Origin: Cadophora sp. MPI-SDFR-AT-0126
Lineage: Eukaryota > Ascomycota > Leotiomycetes > Helotiales > Ploettnerulaceae
DNA: 64,000 nucleotides
Direction of reading: 5' to 3'
Assembly (NCBI GenBank): GCA_020747065.1
Contig: JAGMVK010000024.1
Span: 682,001-746,000, forward strand
Within the stretch, counting starts at the first letter, position 1. Each line of letters starts with the position of its first letter. The notes under the pieces are model-generated. The model was not told the origin of the DNA. It saw only the letters and a program-made list of their open reading frames with translations, and did not search any database. Position numbers and translations under genes: made by a program. This document shows, piece after piece, positions 34,480 to 44,048 of the stretch.

Positions 34480-36400
34480 CAATCATGAATAGATTCCATT
34501 TCCAAATGGCGTTCCACAAAATACGATCAAGGAGACGAATGGAAGACGGCTTTCCGGACCCGTTTTGGACTGCTCGAGTGGCTTGTCACGCCTTTTGGGC
34601 TTGCAAATGCACCGAGTACTCTTTCCAGCGATATATCAATTATACACTTCAAGAGTTCCTGGACGACTTTGCCTCAGCATACGTGGATGACGTCTTAGTC
34701 TTTACGGATGGCACCCGTGAGCAGCACCGTGAACACGTCCGTAAAGTACTGCAAAAGCTTCAAGACGCCGGCTTACAGCTTGATATCGACATGTGTGAAT
34801 TCGAGGTCCATTCTACAAAGTACCTCGGCTTTATTATCGAGGCGGGAAAGGGTTTACGGATGGACCCAGCAAAGGTTCGGGCTATTACGGACTGGAAGGC
34901 TCCAACGAGTGTTAAAGGCGTGCTTGGCTTCCTAGGCTTTGCGAACTTTTACCGGCGTTTTCTTAAAGACTTTTCGCAGATTGCAGTATCTCTTTACGCA
35001 CTTGTCATAAAGGATACAGTCGTCAAGTGGACAGCAGAAGCAGATCAGAAGCAGATCAGATATTTAATCGGCACAAGCAAGCTTTCGTTGAAACGCCAGT
35101 ACTAGCTCAGTTTGATCCAGACGATGAGACGGTATTAGAAACGGACTCTTCCGGTTACTGCTCGGTTGGAGTACTCTCGCAGTTCAAGGGCGGGGTCTTA
35201 CGACCCGTCGCCTTCTTTTCGAAGAAGCACTCTCCTGCTGAGTGTAACTATCCAATCTATGACAAGTAACTGCTGGCTATAATCCGCTGTGTTGAGGAAT
35301 GGGCGTCCGAATTGAAAAGTGTAGGCCAGTTCACAGTTCTTACGGATCATAAAGACCTCGAATATTTTTGGACGGTCCGAGAGGCAAATGCGCTGGCAAT
35401 TAATACTCAGCAAATTCAATCCAATAATACAGTATCGGCCTGGGAAGGAAGGAGGTCTTCCCCATTCTTAGACAAGGAGAGACCAAAACTTGCCACAAGA
35501 CGGGGACGAACGGTTAGACTATTGGATGGCGCAATTGATCCCGGACGGAATGATTCAAGGGAATACCATTCGACTGGCGCCAGCTGGAGTACTGCCTTCC
35601 ACTCAGCGGACGTCGACCAATCGGCTACGGTCTCTCTGGGAAGAAGGAAGGGCGCAAGACAAGGACTTCGAGCAATTAACGGATACGTACGACAAAGCGA
35701 GAGAGTCTTTCCAACCAACCTTTCCTCGCCTATCAAGGTTTCAGCATCAGACTGTTGAGTTGACGATAACGGGAATCTACGGTTTCGCGGACGACTTTGG
35801 GTTCCTGATTACGAGCCGTTACGGACCGCAATTATACAGGAACTACACGGTTCAGCACTTGCAGGTCACCCAGGCAAGAACAGAACGATTGCAGTGGTCT
35901 CAATGGAAGTCTTCTGGCCAAATCTCCAAACAACAGTCAAACAGTTTGTCCGCAATTGTGGTATTTGCGGACGGGAGTAAGGTCTGAAGAAACCGTTAGC
36001 AAGGACTGCTACGTCCACTGCTAGTCCCGAGCAGCAGTGGCAAGAGATCTCGGCTGACTTCATTGGTCCTCTTCCTATGAATAACAGCTTTGACATGATA
36101 GCCGTATTTATGGACCGTTTAAGTAAAGGTGTCTTGTTAGCCGCTTGTCACTCAACTATCACTTCAGAAGATTTGCTAAGCTCTTTATTTCCTCATACTA
36201 CGGCTTGCACGGGCTGCCCACGGCAATAGTCTCAGACAGGGGTCCGAAATTTATTGGACATTCTTTCTGATTCTTCGCGCTACGTCTTGTAACTAGACTC
36301 AACACATACCTTGACTCAATTCCCTCACAGCAAGTCGAAATGATTTGACACAAACAGTGGAACACAACTATCATGTGTGCATCCTCTGATCCTTTCCTGT
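34480..36400 (+). mobile_element. Truncated Gypsy-type retrotransposon pol relic
   Basis: The relic begins inside reverse transcriptase (WKTAFRTRFGLLEWLVTPFG in one frame). After a one-base shift near 34620 it reads FQRYINYTLQEFLDDFASAY followed by the catalytic V-D-D. The RT-connection block KYLGFIIEAGKGLRMDPAKV and the RNase H start [18 protein letters not shown] follow. A stop at 35267-35269 sits where Y-D-K-E-L-L is expected. Integrase traces include the SADFIGPLPMNNSFDMIAVF stretch near 36050-36110 and a D-R-G-P near 36238-36249. Gag, protease and both LTRs are absent. It lies about 130 bp downstream of the ABC transporter stop. Confidence 0.9.
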
Positions 36401-36811
36401 GCAACTTGCTGGTGAGTGGGGTCAGGCACAAGAAAAGGCGGAAGTTGAAGCTGGGGAAAGGGTGGTTCGCAATAGCGACGTGTTTCATGATCTCGGCATG
36501 GCAGAATCTATCTGCTCGTTCTGCGTGGGAAGAAAGGTGCACGTACTTTGTGGTCCCCCGTCGGGCACCACTATCGGCAGAATCAAACGGATCTTAGAAT
36601 CTTCCGGCATTTCGATTGATCGAGGAATGTTGTCTTACAAAGTACAAGGAAACATTGTGCTTCGCCTCAGTCTTAAAGAAGACATCCCCTCGCCGTTAAT
36701 GGGGGATCGAATGACCACCTGGTAACGCTGCGCCTACAAGAGGGGAATATCAAAAAGTCTTAATATTATTTTTGAATCTATCATAGGGAACCTTGAGATC
36801 ATTCAACGTGA

Positions 36812-36846
36812 AGCCGGGAGCCGGGAGCCGGGACTCGGGACTCGGA
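36812..36846. repeat. 7-bp minisatellite
   Basis: Three tandem AGCCGGG units are followed by two ACTCGGG-like units. Confidence 0.85.
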
Positions 36847-37066
36847 AGGAGCCAGGAGCCGGACCATGGGGTTGGAGGCTTCATAGGAGGCGTCCCCGCA
36901 ATCCTTAAGTACTTAGCATGTTGCAATTACAATTCTCAGGTAGTATATGAGCTTACGGTTGTTTTGAGAGAAAGAAGAAGCGTCGCTTCTAATCAAACTA
37001 TGGGTAACGGAACTTATCTCTGCGGCTGTCAAATCCTGCTTAATACTCAGCGGGACAGACGTGCTC

Positions 37067-37102
37067 TTTCTGGCCTTTGTGGCCTTTCTGGCCTTTCTGG
37101 TC
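37067..37102. repeat. 9-bp minisatellite
   Basis: Four tandem units of TTTCTGGCC occur, with single-base variants in units two and four. Confidence 0.85.
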
Positions 37103-37947
37103 TTCCCCGGGCCTTTTGTATCCTGCTGCGAGGGAGTCTATTGTAAAGATCTTGTTTCGGTGGAAGATGCGCTGTCTGTAGGCGAGCTTTGACCTACGGC
37201 TTGACTACAGGTATGCTGTGCCGCAGCACGGTTCCCACCAGCGGGTGTATCAGAAGGCTGACTCGACTTTGGATTGGAAACCGTTGGTACTATTGATGTT
37301 GACGCGCTGTCTTGCAGTGTCTGCAGTGGGCCTGCACTTGCAGAGGTATTGCCTGTCGAAGTATTATATAGGACTGGGGCTGGCTCTTCAACAGCCGTTG
37401 CACCTTCGCCTGTCTGCGGTAGGCTGTCGTCGGATGGCTTTTCAATAGCCTCTGTATATTCGAATGTCTGCGGTAGGCCGTTGTGAACGGCTTGCGAAGG
37501 GGGTTCGGGTTCGAAGTTGAGGTACCTTGTAAAGTCGAAATCATTGAGATCTTGGGTTGTCTCTATATCTTACCCCGCCCGTAATATTTCCCGAGCTCGT
37601 CCGTTCGTCGCGCGCATCGTTAGGTTGGCCGTCCTGGAAAATAGAAGGAAGGTTAGTGGTCTGAGACCCATCTCTGCCAGCGGGTAGATCTGTATTCCAT
37701 TCCAAGTCGCGTCCTAATATGGTGGGGACCAATTCCCTGCTCAGACCACAGATTCGCGAGTCTTCTCAAATAGGCTTAGCGCAGCGTTCACGTGAGCGGA
37801 ATATCACATGGTCTGAGATAAGAAAACTGAGGTAACCACTGGCCAGCACTCACTCTCCTTGCTTACTGTAGATAACTTTGCAATGGCAGTAAGTTATCCA
37901 GCCCTATCAGCATCTGCAGACTGGTTGGGATGGACCACATGACTCAC

Positions 37948-38214
37948 GATCGTTGTGTAACTATCTGCCATGGTTTTTGGAGATATGTCTCTCTCAATAT
38001 TTTCTGAAGAAGCGGCTTTAGACTTGTGGGCTTCATTTTGCTGTTGTTTGAATGCTTCGATGAATGGGGTTCGCGTTCTCGTGGCCGTGGGCTCCCGGTA
38101 GACCCCATCGGTCCCCCATCGTGAACAGGCGGAGAAGGATCTCCGTACGCTCCTCGACGTGAGACTAGGCAGGTATCGGAGTTTGGAGGGGACGATTGAG
38201 GTAGGATTCAACAT
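37948..38214 (-). pseudogene. First exon of a mitochondrial acyl-CoA thioesterase (ACOT9-like), remainder missing
   Basis: From the ATG at 38214 the exon encodes a basic, serine-rich mitochondrial-type presequence (TSRSVRRSFSACSRWGTDGV). Then come RTRTPFIEAFKQQQ and ERDISPKTMADSYTTI. This matches the start of fungal hotdog-fold acyl-CoA thioester hydrolases, in which W-T-D-G-V-Y-R, R-T-P-F-I-E-A and S-D-S-Y precede the catalytic domain. The exon is 267 nt (phase 0) and ends at a good donor, GTGAGT (37942-37947). No downstream exon with the expected continuation is found towards lower coordinates, so the gene is truncated after exon 1. It is divergent from the NACHT gene. The identification relies on memory of the family's N-terminus. 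Confidence 0.5.
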
Positions 38215-38394
38215 GAACGTTTCCATTGAGGTGTTTGTACAAGTGGGACAAGGGTGGCTGGGTTCGTTCAGCCACACGCGCTTGTTCCATCCAATCCAAC
38301 AAGCAAAATCGTATGTAACCCATCGGATTTATCACCCCTTCACAACTACAAATTCTGACTGGACGCCAAACATCCTCAAACAACATGACCCCCG

Positions 38395-38535
38395 ATGAAG
38401 TTTCAGCTGCAGGCGGCAGCTGCTCAAGCTCTTAATTATGCCTTCTTCTCTGATTCCACCTCCGTGGTTGCAAAAGCTTTCAACCTGAACAACGGAGGAA
38501 AATGGAGTCTACAATCTCGAAGCTGTCTCCCGTGA
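38395..38535 (+). other. Short open frame upstream of the NACHT gene
   Basis: The ATG at 38395 opens 46 codons (AQALNYAFFSDSTSVVAKAF and NLNNGGKWSLQS) ending at 38533-38535. A GTAAGT donor lies just downstream at about 38547. It may be a former first exon of the NACHT gene now separated by the fold-back element, or a chance frame. Confidence 0.3.
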
Positions 38536-38587
38536 CCAGTTCCGGTAAGTGAGCCCAACAAAAACATAGATCAAGATCCCCAAGGCG

Positions 38588-38774
38588 TGCAGGAATTCGT
38601 GGCGGAACGCCGTTTCTAATTGTACTACGCTTTGAAGAACATTTAGAGCTAGACTACCTTGCTATTTCCTAGAATATACATTCTAGGAACGCTCAAAGCT
38701 AGATAACCTTGTTTCTTCGAATGTTCCTCAAATTGTGGTGCATCTGATATGGCGTCCCACCACGAATTCCTGCA
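38588..38774. mobile_element. 187-bp fold-back/MITE-like element
   Basis: The ends form an inverted repeat. TGCAGGAATTCGTGG opens the element and its complement closes it, with 22 of 24 terminal bases matching. Inside is a perfect 10-bp stem (38666-38675 with 38680-38689, loop ATAC) flanked by two direct repeats of AGCTAGAxxACCTTG. No target duplication is obvious. It ends 11 bp before the first ATG of the NACHT gene. Confidence 0.75.
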
Positions 38775-38785
38775 TCCCCTGTTGG

Positions 38786-41700
38786 ATGTTGACAAATTCC
38801 TTAGGCCGCGATGCTGCACAAATCGAGGCAGCCAAAGCGAGGTTGGATGCTGCGGTAAAGGAATTTGAGGAGAGCTACTCTGCCTTGCTAGCACCCAAGG
38901 GAAAATCCTCTCCCATCCCAAATATCACGCTCCAACAGGTCGCCTCCAGTTACGAGGTGACCGCAGCAAACAACGACATCTCACAAAGAGGAGACAACTT
39001 CGGCAGAGCGGTTGAGCAGGTGCTGCTGGCGAGTGTTGGGGAGGAACCTCTGCCGAGCACCGAGCTTCGAAAGAAGGCCAAAGCTGCCAAAGGCTCATTC
39101 AGCAAATGCGTCAGTAAAGTCGGAGACTTTATTGGCAAATTACTTCCTCTCGCTATTTTTGCCTGCGGAGTCACCGCCACGGTGGGAGATGCTTCTATTG
39201 TAGCACTTCCGTTGAAAACAATTGCGAATGGAACCGCTCTAGTCCTCCAGCTATGTCAGAAGGAAAGGGACCGCGGAGAAGAGTTCATTTTGGAGCTTGA
39301 TCGAATCTCTTATCAATCTAGGAGGGTTTTCGAAATCCAGAAGCAACCTCGAGAATCCTTGAATCCGCTCTTGCTGGAAAAGAGCCTCGATCTCATGGCG
39401 GAAATTATCAATTTTTTGGCTGCCTCGACGCAGTTTATGAAGCATGGATTCTTCAAGAAGGTTGCTAAATCGTTGGTCCTTGGGCCAGAGATCTGGCAGA
39501 AATCTATGAATGCCCTTCATCTTGTGTATGAAGAATATGATCAAGCTTTGCTTCTGCAAATTGCCAGCACCATTAGCGGGCAGCAGACTCAGCACCGAGA
39601 GGCTTCGCTTGAATTAAAGGATGACGCATTCTTTGAGTGGCTCTCGCCATCGGTATGGGAGGTCGAAGCTCAGCTTCTTGCGAATCGATCGCAGAGGGCA
39701 GAGGGCACATTAGGCTGGGTGCTTGAACTCGAGGAGTTCCGGAAATGGCGAGTTGGAAATCTTGAGAATTCTAAATCAACACCGGCCCAGACCTTATGGC
39801 TCAATGGCCTCCCCGGAACTGGGAAGTCCACCATCTCTGCGTATCTATATGATCTACTACTCCACCAATACCCAGACGCTACGATTCTGCATTTCTTTTG
39901 CAAAAGCGGGACGCCTGGATTGACGACTGCTCACAATATTGTTCGAACTCTGTGCTATCAGCTTACCCAGAAAGATCCATTCTACCATCGGTATCTGCAG
40001 AAAAAGCAGGATCTTCCAAGTCCCGGACGACTCGAAACCTTGATATTGCTGTTCAACACGCTGATCAAAGATCCAATTTCGAAGGGACCTCAAGAATCTG
40101 ATATCTTCATTCTTCTTGACGGTCTTGATGAATTGGAAGACACGTCGTCTCAAGCCGGGCAGCCCTCCTACGCCAGTAGAACCGAGATCGAGGCTCTGCT
40201 TGAAGAGCTGGTCCAGATTCCCAGGGCGAAAATTCTCATAACGAGCCGATCATCCCCAGAACTAAAGAAAATTCTCGATCAAGCTGGTACTACACGTGCT
40301 ATCTCTTGGCGAGACAACACGGAGGATATTAAAAGATATGTCAAAGCTCGAGTCGACAAATCTCCAAAAATGACCAGTCGATTTCAACAAATCGGAAAAG
40401 ATCCGGTGGAGTTCTTTGAAAAGGCAAATGGAATATTCCTCTGGGCGGCTTTAGTCCTCGACATGCTCGAACGCACCGTTTCCAGCAATGCTTTTGCGCT
40501 TGCGCTCGAGCAAGTACCGCCAACTATGAGTGACGTCTACGACCAAATTCTAGAACGTACTGTCCGAAGCGGAAACTACGCATGGATTAAAGAGATTCTA
40601 GGATGGACGCTGATTTTGCCATCCCCATTCGCTATCCAGCAAATGAAAACTGCCGTGGACTTGTCCCTCAATGATACAGTGTATGATATGGAAGACTTGC
40701 TACGCAGCGAATGCGGTTCCCTCCTGGATTTAGTTCCCGTTCTCGGATCCAACCAGGACTTTGAAATTCACATTGGCCATGAGACTTTCCAAGCATATCT
40801 CATGAATCCAACAAATTCACACGAGGACTTGTTCAACTCCAACATCGCCCACGGAAAAGCTGCTCTTGCTTGCCTTCGACATCTTATCGCCGAGAAGCCT
40901 GTGAAAGACGAAAAGTTCGAGCTGTATGCGATTACGAGATGGAGATGGCATCTGAGAGCAAGCATGGGTCTGAAAGAGCGCGACTTTGCTGAGCCTCTTT
41001 CAGCACTTGAAGGCGGACATCCACTGCCACCTGACGTTGCGCAGGAGATCATTGTGACGCTCTATCAGTTCTTAAGAACAAGCAAAGTTGATCCATGGCT
41101 CGAACATTACTTTTGCGAGAAGGATTATTGGGAGAAACAGTTGTTCAACGAAGTGTACTACACCTGCATCGAGTTATCAGCTTGGTACAGAGTCAACAAA
41201 CTCCATTTGGAGGACGGAGAGGCATTTGAGAGGCATGGAATTAACACTCTGTCCCTTCTAGCCTGGTGTGAGGGACTTCCTGGTCTTCAATGTGTTGCCG
41301 ATCGACTCTGGCCGAGAGCTTGTCACGTCTGGCTCCACAATACGTGGAAAGTTTGGCTGGTAGTTTCTCACGGATATGAGAGGCTGGTTGAACTGGATAT
41401 ATGGATCAATCATCCAGACGTATTGGTTCCTAACAATGAGGCCACTGGACTCCTGAAAGAAGAAGCAAAGATCATGGAAGCAAACGAGAAAAACAGGATG
41501 GGATCTAAATCCTCTGGCAAGTTATACGGCAACTTGAGTTTGCGATACGCAAATTTCTATCTGATTCTTCAGAAAGAACGTGGTAGTCGAGACCATCTTA
41601 AAGCTATTCTCACTGCAGGCGACAATGATGAGATGTCTGGTGTCTGTCTGGCCAATATCTCTGTTGCTTTGGACTATCTTGCTAGGCGCGCCGGAGCCAC

Positions 41701-43045
41701 TGATAAGGAGCAAGTCCGGTCCCAAGCCATGGCAAATATACTTGATGCTTTGGATGAAGATCCTGATGGCAACCCTCGATACTATGAACATTTGGGACAT
41801 CTCTACACTCGAGATGACAAGGAGGACGAAGCACTCGCGGCGTGGAAAAGGGGAATCTCCCTCGATCCGGACAATGAGACTTGCTTGCGGGAAGAATTTT
41901 ACCAGCTGAAAGCGTATAAGCTTACAAGGGAGGATTATGGATGTACCACACCAGATCATGACGAAGCCATAGCAGTCCTTGAGGAAGCTATCAGAGAAGA
42001 TCCTGGCAATGCGAATTCTAGGTGGTTTCATCAGATGGCCACCATGTACAAGAAGAAAGGCGACTTTGAGGGAGCTCGGCGGACTTACAGGGCCAATTTT
42101 CACTTCGATCCAAGCTGGAATTCGCATTGGGAAGACCTTGCCGAGACGTATATTGACAAGGAGATGTTCGAAGAGACAAGAAAATTCAACTGGCGTGGTT
42201 ATTGTGATGCTCTGGCCGAAGCCGCAGTATTGGATCCATCTCGAGCCACTTCTCACTTGTCCTGTTGGGTGTCCAAGGCGAGGCAGGTGAAGGAATATCA
42301 ATATTTTGAACTGGCAGTGGAGATGCTTGAGTATGGGATTGAAACAACATCACAAATGAAGACCAAAGCTGCCACTAAAACACGAGCAAGATTCGAATTC
42401 GCGCTGGGAGAGACATTCTGTGCTATGGCGAAATGGGAATCAGCTGTCTCATCCCTTGAAGATTCTTTCAGGCACAGGCAGGATAGTCCCCCGAGCTACG
42501 AGTATAAGGATCTCGGCGTCGCTTACATGTGTTGTGGCCGATACGAAGAAGCTCTGGCAGTGTTCAACAAGAAAATTGAAAAGGATGCTTCGTCCGGGAG
42601 CGAAAACGCTGCGGTCGGAGAGATTTTTCTCTTATCTGGTGCGCCATCGAAAGCCATTAAGCCATACAAGACAGCAATCCGCTCGCAAGAGAGTTGGGTT
42701 GCAGAACGGATGCGGACCCACTCTTCTTGGCCAACTGCTTTTAACGGGTCCGTCAGAGATTGGTACATTGATCTTGGGATGGCCTATGAACGGCTCTCTC
42801 GCCAGGAACAAGCTCTCGCTTGTTTTCAGAAAGCACTTTCCCATGCAGAGGGCCTAGTTAGTAAAATGCTTGTTCGTCATGGTGAAGAGCTAGCTTTCGA
42901 GGATGAATATTTGCATCGAAGTGAGGGTAGGAATTGGATGAAGTTGGGCTGGTTGTATGAGCGACTGGATCCAAGTGATAAGAGGGCGGAAGATGCTTAT
43001 GAGGGCGGCATGGGTTTTCAAAACTACGGTTCATGCCGAGGATGA
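38786..43045 (+). CDS. NACHT-domain STAND protein with C-terminal TPR repeats (fungal NLR-like)
   Basis: The frame is open further upstream, but the first ATG is at 38786, giving about 1419 aa. The first 270 residues are a helical N-terminal region with a hydrophobic stretch (LLPLAIFACGVTATVGD) like those preceding NACHT in fungal NLRs. NACHT follows, with Walker A GLPGTGKST at about residue 341, Walker B FILLDGLDELED at about 441, ILITSRSSPEL, and the fungal-type F-L-W-A-A-L-V-L near 549. HETFQAYL marks the winged-helix end. From about 940 onward TPR-like pairs appear, for example YYEHLGHLYTRDDKEDEALA, YEYKDLGVAYMCCGRYEEAL and WYIDLGMAYERLSRQEQALA. Such proteins sense non-self and trigger heterokaryon incompatibility or other defence. 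One extra G near 43001-43009 may have cut the C-terminus. The alternative frame continues as VFKTTVHAEDDFLDEIE to 43247 and looks coding. Confidence 0.88.
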   Translation: MLTNSLGRDAAQIEAAKARLDAAVKEFEESYSALLAPKGKSSPIPNITLQQVASSYEVTAANNDISQRGDNFGRAVEQVLLASVGEEPLPSTELRKKAKAAKGSFSKCVSKVGDFIGKLLPLAIFACGVTATVGDASIVALPLKTIANGTALVLQLCQKERDRGEEFILELDRISYQSRRVFEIQKQPRESLNPLLLEKSLDLMAEIINFLAASTQFMKHGFFKKVAKSLVLGPEIWQKSMNALHLVYEEYDQALLLQIASTISGQQTQHREASLELKDDAFFEWLSPSVWEVEAQLLANRSQRAEGTLGWVLELEEFRKWRVGNLENSKSTPAQTLWLNGLPGTGKSTISAYLYDLLLHQYPDATILHFFCKSGTPGLTTAHNIVRTLCYQLTQKDPFYHRYLQKKQDLPSPGRLETLILLFNTLIKDPISKGPQESDIFILLDGLDELEDTSSQAGQPSYASRTEIEALLEELVQIPRAKILITSRSSPELKKILDQAGTTRAISWRDNTEDIKRYVKARVDKSPKMTSRFQQIGKDPVEFFEKANGIFLWAALVLDMLERTVSSNAFALALEQVPPTMSDVYDQILERTVRSGNYAWIKEILGWTLILPSPFAIQQMKTAVDLSLNDTVYDMEDLLRSECGSLLDLVPVLGSNQDFEIHIGHETFQAYLMNPTNSHEDLFNSNIAHGKAALACLRHLIAEKPVKDEKFELYAITRWRWHLRASMGLKERDFAEPLSALEGGHPLPPDVAQEIIVTLYQFLRTSKVDPWLEHYFCEKDYWEKQLFNEVYYTCIELSAWYRVNKLHLEDGEAFERHGINTLSLLAWCEGLPGLQCVADRLWPRACHVWLHNTWKVWLVVSHGYERLVELDIWINHPDVLVPNNEATGLLKEEAKIMEANEKNRMGSKSSGKLYGNLSLRYANFYLILQKERGSRDHLKAILTAGDNDEMSGVCLANISVALDYLARRAGATDKEQVRSQAMANILDALDEDPDGNPRYYEHLGHLYTRDDKEDEALAAWKRGISLDPDNETCLREEFYQLKAYKLTREDYGCTTPDHDEAIAVLEEAIREDPGNANSRWFHQMATMYKKKGDFEGARRTYRANFHFDPSWNSHWEDLAETYIDKEMFEETRKFNWRGYCDALAEAAVLDPSRATSHLSCWVSKARQVKEYQYFELAVEMLEYGIETTSQMKTKAATKTRARFEFALGETFCAMAKWESAVSSLEDSFRHRQDSPPSYEYKDLGVAYMCCGRYEEALAVFNKKIEKDASSGSENAAVGEIFLLSGAPSKAIKPYKTAIRSQESWVAERMRTHSSWPTAFNGSVRDWYIDLGMAYERLSRQEQALACFQKALSHAEGLVSKMLVRHGEELAFEDEYLHRSEGRNWMKLGWLYERLDPSDKRAEDAYEGGMGFQNYGSCRG

Positions 43046-43247
43046 CTTCTTGGACGAGATAGAGTGCGTGGAAGCTGATGAGGCACTGGCTAGGGTGAAG
43101 CGTGGAGAACCGTGGGTGTTTCCTGGAGAAGATGTTGACAGAGGATTGAGGGAACGAGCAAAAGCTAGGATTTATCGGACGAACTGGGGTGTAAACTTGA
43201 AGCGGAGAAAGAGGGGAACTAAACAATCGATGATGCGGGGGCATTGA

Positions 43248-43679
43248 TCGATCATTTTGATCTGGCCCTACTGAAATGGACGTTGATTCTTGGGATTGAA
43301 GGTCAGCACATGCGATGAGTGATGAAACCCAACGGCTGGGATATTTTCCGAGAAGACATCAGAAGTCCAACCGAATTCGGTTAGCGCAGGGTGAAGAAAA
43401 ACAAGCCCCACACCTGAAATTCAGTGTTGGATCAAGTCAATCTTCAGATCAAATCCGCAACGATCTTCAAATGCGATCGCCCCAAGGCCAGGGCTCAGCT
43501 CACATCAGTACCGCATACTGGTCAACTCTTCCATCTCGCAGCTTTCTTCTGCCAGTACTCGAACGACCGTTACCGTAACAGATCCCTCGAAGCGGAGAAC
43601 CGAACATCACCATCGCTACGAGCTATCCTTCCTCCTTCCTCGAAACACATATAAAAGGCGATGAAAAGGAGGAGCTGGG
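43248..43679. other. Spacer between the NACHT gene and a NACHT relic
   Basis: About 430 bp without motifs. Short frames such as 43315-43578 show nothing recognisable. Confidence 0.35.
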
Positions 43680-44048
43680 GATCAGCCGCGGGTCCTTCGG
43701 ACTTGGCGCGAAGTCTTGCTAGTTCCTGAGCTCTGGGTCCTGGAGTACTCCTCGAAGCTCGAATCACAGAAAAAAATATGCGAGGGTTCTCCCCGCCGTG
43801 GCGGAGAAAATCTTGGACAGCTCCTCAGCAAGGAATATCGACATGGTGGACTTCCCTGTGCCTGGATTCCCAAAGAGCCATCGTATATCCGCAGGTTGAC
43901 TTCCAGGTCCTGCTGCTAGCCAGGCAGTGAGCTCTTTAGTCTCGAGGATCCATTTGCATGTGCCTTCAGCACGATTGCCCTTTTTGAGCTTCAGGTCGTT
44001 CTTGTTCTCAAAGGGATCGGTCAGAAAGAGATCGTGACGACATTTCAC
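43680..44048 (-). pseudogene. NACHT domain fragment, second STAND gene relic
   Basis: On the minus strand, C-R-H-D-L-F-L-T-D-P-F-E-N-K is followed by GTCKWILETKELTAWL and the P-loop GNPGTGKSTMSIFLAEELSK. This is the classic linker plus Walker A of fungal NACHT proteins. After L-A-Y-F-F the frame shifts by one near 43770 to C-D-S-S-F-E-E-Y-S-R-T, the next expected NACHT block, and is then lost. The linker style (L-F-L-T-D-P, then K-W-I-L) differs from the complete gene upstream, so it is a different paralogue rather than a copy. It is a frameshifted fragment and non-functional. Confidence 0.8.

Larger units (their letters stand above)
36401..37947. other. Unassigned region with short tandem repeats
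   Basis: An open frame at 36399-36725 (+, 108 codons, containing SICSFCVGRKVHVLCGPPSG) has no family I know. A minus-strand frame at 37290-37544 contains two similar units, TTAYRRHSNIQRLLKS and TTAYRRQAKVQRLLKS. Two small minisatellites lie at 36812-36846 and 37067-37102. No gene can be supported. Confidence 0.35.

Noticed and set aside
35416..35758. Frames on both strands in the middle of the Gypsy relic
   Set aside because: They are by-products of the decayed linker between RNase H and integrase.
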